7,677 nt of DNA from NCBI GenBank assembly GCA_964411065.1, contig CAYPJO010000079.1, positions 1-7,677 on the forward strand, in the 5' to 3' direction. The notes below the pieces were generated by a model that did no database searches, was not told where the DNA came from, and saw only the letters and a program-made list of their open reading frames with translations. Numbering within the stretch: the first letter of the stretch is position 1; each line of letters begins with the position of its first letter. This stretch comes from DYHD01 sp964411065 (GTDB lineage: Bacteria; Nitrospirota; Thermodesulfovibrionia; Thermodesulfovibrionales; Dissulfurispiraceae). The position numbers were made by a program, and so were the translations under genes. Shown here one piece after another: positions 5,561-7,677 of this stretch.

Positions 5561-6601
5561 CTAAGGGAAAATAGGCTGAAGATTAAGAGATGTTGTTTCT
5601 TTGAAATTCATCATTAAATTCATATTCTGAATAGCCTGACCAGAAGCGCCTTTTACTAAATTATCAATAGCTGTTACTACTATCAAAGAATTAGTTCTTT
5701 TTACGACTTTGATGCCAATTTCACATAGATTTGTGCCTCTAACATTTTTTGTATTAGGATAAAACCCTTCATCTAAGACTCTTATAAAGGGTTCTTTTCT
5801 ATAGAGTTCTCTATAAATTGAGATAACTTCTTCGGTATCGATATTCTTAGATAATTTGCTATAAATGGTGGAGATGATACCGCGATCCATAGGGACTAAA
5901 TGAGGTGTAAAATTAACGATGATTTTCCTACCTGCAACTAAAGAGAGTTCTTGTTCGATCTCAGGAGTATGCCTGTGAACGCCGATACCATAGGGTTTAA
6001 ACCCCTCATTAACCTCACAATAAGAAAGATCCACTGACTCCTTTCTTCCAGCTCCGCTTGTGCCTGATTTTGAATCTATTATTATACTGTCAAGGTCTAT
6101 AAGATTCTCTTTAATAGAGGGGTATAAACCTAAAATGACGGAAGTTGGATAGCAGCCCGGATTAGCTATCAATCTCGCCTGCTGAATTCTATCGCGGTTA
6201 ATTTCTGGGAGTCCGTAGACAGCATTTATAAGGGTTTCTTTAAAATTGTGGGTTGTCTTATACCATTGTTCATATATGGCTGGATCTGAGAGGCGAAAAT
6301 CTGCTGAAAGGTCAACAATTTTCTTTTTGTTGACGAAAAAATAATTAACAGCTTTTTGAGATGCACCATGGGGTAAAGCAGTAAAAAAGAAATCAGCTTT
6401 CTCTAAGAGTGTGGGTATGTCAAGGGGTTCATAAATCAAATGGTCATATTTGTGTAAATGGGGGAATACCTCGCAAACCTTTCTGCCAATAAACCGTTCA
6501 GATGTTACAGCAGTAATGATAACCTCTGGGTGTCCAGAAAGAATTCTCATCAGCTCAGACCCGGTATAACCACTGCCACCACATATAGCAACCTTCAGCA
6601 A
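5561..6601 (-). CDS. argC: N-acetyl-gamma-glutamyl-phosphate reductase
   Basis: ArgC reduces N-acetyl-glutamyl-5-phosphate to the semialdehyde with NADPH, the third step of arginine synthesis. The Rossmann nucleotide-binding motif is at 8-14 (GGSGYTG). The catalytic cysteine is C150 in ANPGCYPTSV, and GIGVHRHTPEIEQEL (205-219) supplies the conserved histidine. DLSADFRL (97-104), KSGTSGAGR (178-186) and FTPHLVPM are also family signatures. The 346-residue length is standard for the long bacterial type. The start is TTG (6599-6601), with GAGG at 6609-6612, 7 bases upstream. No better in-frame start is visible, so TTG is accepted. It is the last gene of the rplM-rpsI-argC run, 45 bases after rpsI and without a visible terminator between. 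The partners argJ, argB and argD are not in the window. Confidence 0.95.
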   Translation of the reverse strand: MLKVAICGGSGYTGSELMRILSGHPEVIITAVTSERFIGRKVCEVFPHLHKYDHLIYEPLDIPTLLEKADFFFTALPHGASQKAVNYFFVNKKKIVDLSADFRLSDPAIYEQWYKTTHNFKETLINAVYGLPEINRDRIQQARLIANPGCYPTSVILGLYPSIKENLIDLDSIIIDSKSGTSGAGRKESVDLSYCEVNEGFKPYGIGVHRHTPEIEQELSLVAGRKIIVNFTPHLVPMDRGIISTIYSKLSKNIDTEEVISIYRELYRKEPFIRVLDEGFYPNTKNVRGTNLCEIGIKVVKRTNSLIVVTAIDNLVKGASGQAIQNMNLMMNFKETTSLNLQPIFP

Positions 6602-6608
6602 TTTACCA

Positions 6609-6612
6609 CCTC
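6609..6612 (-). promoter_or_regulatory. Shine-Dalgarno site of argC (TTG start)
   Basis: On the minus strand GAGGTGG precedes the TTG codon, with 7 bases between GAGG and TTG. An in-frame ATG is not available nearby, so this site decides the start. Confidence 0.6.
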
Positions 6613-6646
6613 ATTTAAGTAAGAAGAGAGTTGATTAATAAATTCT

Positions 6647-7039
6647 CTATCTCTTGGAGAACTGGAATCTTTTACGAGCTTTTTTCTGCCCGTATTTCTT
6701 TCTCTCTACCTCTCGAGGATCTCTTGTAAGTAAACCCTCCTTTTTAAGTTTTGCTTTTAGGTCGGAGTCTATTTTGACTAAAGCGCGAGCAATTGCATGT
6801 CTGAGAGCTCCAGCCTGACCACTAATTCCGCCACCTATTACCTTAGCTTTGATGCTATATTTGTTAAGCATGCCTGTCAACTGTAATGGATGTCTAATAA
6901 TCATTCTTAAAGTCTCTAAGGGAAAGTAGGCATCGAGACTCAAACCATTAACTGTTATGGTGCCATCACCAGGATATAACGATACTTGAGCTATAGCCCT
7001 TTTCCTTCTACCTGTAGCTTGATATTGTATTGAAGGCAT
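6647..7039 (-). CDS. rpsI: 30S ribosomal protein S9 (uS9)
   Basis: S9 is a head protein of the small subunit whose C-terminal tail reaches the P-site tRNA. Visible are the N-terminal GRRKRAIAQV (10-19), GDGTITVNG (24-32), IIRHPLQLTG, the core GGGISGQAGALRHAIARAL and the basic tail ending KKARKRFQFSKR. The last two residues are the conserved K-R. At 130 residues it is full length. The ATG at 7037-7039 has GGAG (7051-7054) 11 bases upstream, a rather long spacing. That site abuts the rplM stop codon (7055-7057), so the two genes are probably translationally coupled. The rplM-rpsI pairing is near-universal in bacteria. Confidence 0.97.
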   Translation of the reverse strand: MPSIQYQATGRRKRAIAQVSLYPGDGTITVNGLSLDAYFPLETLRMIIRHPLQLTGMLNKYSIKAKVIGGGISGQAGALRHAIARALVKIDSDLKAKLKKEGLLTRDPREVERKKYGQKKARKRFQFSKR

Positions 7040-7054
7040 ATATTACAATACTCC

Positions 7055-7489
7055 TTATTTAGATAGTTTTATGATTTCTGGCTTTTGAGCTTGGTGGGGA
7101 TGTTCGCTTCCCCTATATATTTTCAATTTTCTTATCATTGCTCTGCCAAGACGATTTTTGGGCAGCATACCATACACTGCGTCTCTGATAACCATTTCTG
7201 GTTCCTTGGTCATCCTTTCTTTGAGGGTTCGTGCTTTTAAGTGTCCTACATACCCTGTATGATAGTAATATATCTTATCATTCATTTTATTTCCCGTAAC
7301 TCTGATTTTTTCTGCATTTATAACAATAATAAAGTCTCCTGTATCAACATTAGGTGTATATATGGGTTTATGCTTACCCCTTAAATAGATTGCTATCCTT
7401 GAAGCTAATCTGCCAAGGATTTGATCTTTTGCATCAATAACATACCATTTCCGTTTGATTTGTTCTTTTTTAGTAAATATAGTATTCAT
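7055..7489 (-). CDS. rplM: 50S ribosomal protein L13 (uL13)
   Basis: L13 is an early-assembling large-subunit protein and in E. coli represses its own rplM-rpsI message. Counting from the ATG start, the N-terminal part has KRKWYVIDAKDQILGRLAS, the middle has the family block GDFIIVINAEKIRVTGNK, and the C-terminal block GMLPKNRLGRAMIRKLKIYRGSEHPH is the family signature. The ATG at 7487-7489 gives 144 residues, close to the usual 142-145. AGGTG (7495-7499) lies 5 bases before it. A longer frame could begin with TTG at 7520-7522, but it has no ribosome binding site and would add 11 atypical residues, so it is rejected. It is the first gene of the operon, with an untranslated leader of about 80 bases. 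Confidence 0.97.
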   Translation of the reverse strand: MNTIFTKKEQIKRKWYVIDAKDQILGRLASRIAIYLRGKHKPIYTPNVDTGDFIIVINAEKIRVTGNKMNDKIYYYHTGYVGHLKARTLKERMTKEPEMVIRDAVYGMLPKNRLGRAMIRKLKIYRGSEHPHQAQKPEIIKLSK

Positions 7490-7537
7490 TCCTACACCTA
7501 TCCTTTCATTAGTCAAAAGCAAACGTTTTTAAAGCAT

Positions 7538-7553
7538 TTACTTTAAAAAGTAA
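7538..7553. repeat. inverted repeat in the rplM leader
   Basis: TTACTTT-AA-AAAGTAA has two exact 7-base arms around two bases. It lies within the inferred leader RNA of rplM, about 50-65 bases before the start codon. It could be part of an autoregulatory L13-binding structure, since L13 is known to control its own message in E. coli. I do not recognise a named leader motif, and an A/U-only stem is weak. Confidence 0.35.
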
Positions 7554-7578
7554 GGGTCTCAACTTCGAATAAGTCTAT

Positions 7579-7608
7579 ATTATATTTTTATCGGGGCTAT
7601 CTTGTCAA
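7579..7608 (-). promoter_or_regulatory. consensus sigma-70 promoter of rplM-rpsI-argC
   Basis: On the minus strand TTGACA (7603-7608) and TATAAT (7579-7584) are both perfect, separated by 18 bases. Transcription would start near 7572, leaving a leader of about 82 bases before rplM. A full match to both hexamers, in front of a ribosomal protein operon, makes this the best-supported promoter in the window. Confidence 0.75.
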
Positions 7609-7677
7609 TTTTTCCCCTTTCCTGGTAGCGTAAAATCTTCTGTGTAAAATCTTGAAGGATAAAAACATAAGGGTGTA
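7609..7677. other. region upstream of the rplM promoter with a direct repeat
   Basis: The 10-mer GTAAAATCTT occurs at 7630-7639 and 7644-7653, a 14-base period, some 22 bases beyond the -35 element. All three minus-strand frames are open from the window edge to short stops, so the C terminus of an upstream gene may enter here. No frame is distinctive enough to name. Confidence 0.4.

Noticed and set aside
7490..7522. Longer rplM frame starting at TTG 7520-7522
   Set aside because: No ribosome site precedes it, and the added 11 residues are outside the normal L13 length. The ATG at 7487-7489 has a well-placed AGGTG.

Overview
The window reads as an AT-rich bacterial chromosome segment made mostly of ordinary housekeeping and metabolic genes, with one mobile-element end and a gene-poor stretch at the left. 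Strong Shine-Dalgarno sites, an rplM-rpsI-argC gene order, a QueD enzyme and a single acyl-CoA dehydrogenase fit a low-GC anaerobic Gram-negative. A Deltaproteobacteria/Thermodesulfobacteriota- or Nitrospirota-like lineage is my best guess. This rests on gene order and sequence style only; no phylogenetic marker was tested.

Left part (1-1113). Bases 1-326 are the orfA end of an IS3-family insertion sequence, with its terminal sequence, promoter and ribosome binding site on the minus strand. The orfA frame is broken by an apparent one-base shift near base 57. A stretch of about 425 bases follows with no convincing gene, only short decayed-looking open stretches and small palindromes. Then comes a 70-residue cysteine-rich protein gene (752-964, minus), preceded by an unusual cluster of TGTTA-type repeats phased at 11-base intervals.

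Centre (1114-5559). A nitrilase-superfamily amidohydrolase lies on the minus strand. It is divergent from a plus-strand run that looks like one operon: hypoxanthine phosphoribosyltransferase (hpt), 6-carboxytetrahydropterin synthase (queD), a TldE/PmbA-type protein and an acyl-CoA dehydrogenase. The gaps are 17, 1 and 29 bases. The first two link purine salvage to GTP-derived queuosine synthesis; the last two have no evident tie to them.

Right part (5561-7677). A minus-strand operon of ribosomal protein genes rplM (uL13) and rpsI (uS9), followed by the arginine-pathway gene argC, converges on the plus-strand operon with one base between the two stop codons. It is driven by a consensus sigma-70 promoter (TTGACA, 18 bases, TATAAT) at 7579-7608, with a leader of roughly 80 bases containing an inverted repeat.

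I see no CRISPR array, tRNA, rRNA or recognisable defence or phage system. The least explained locus is the small cysteine-rich gene and its repeat-bearing upstream region.
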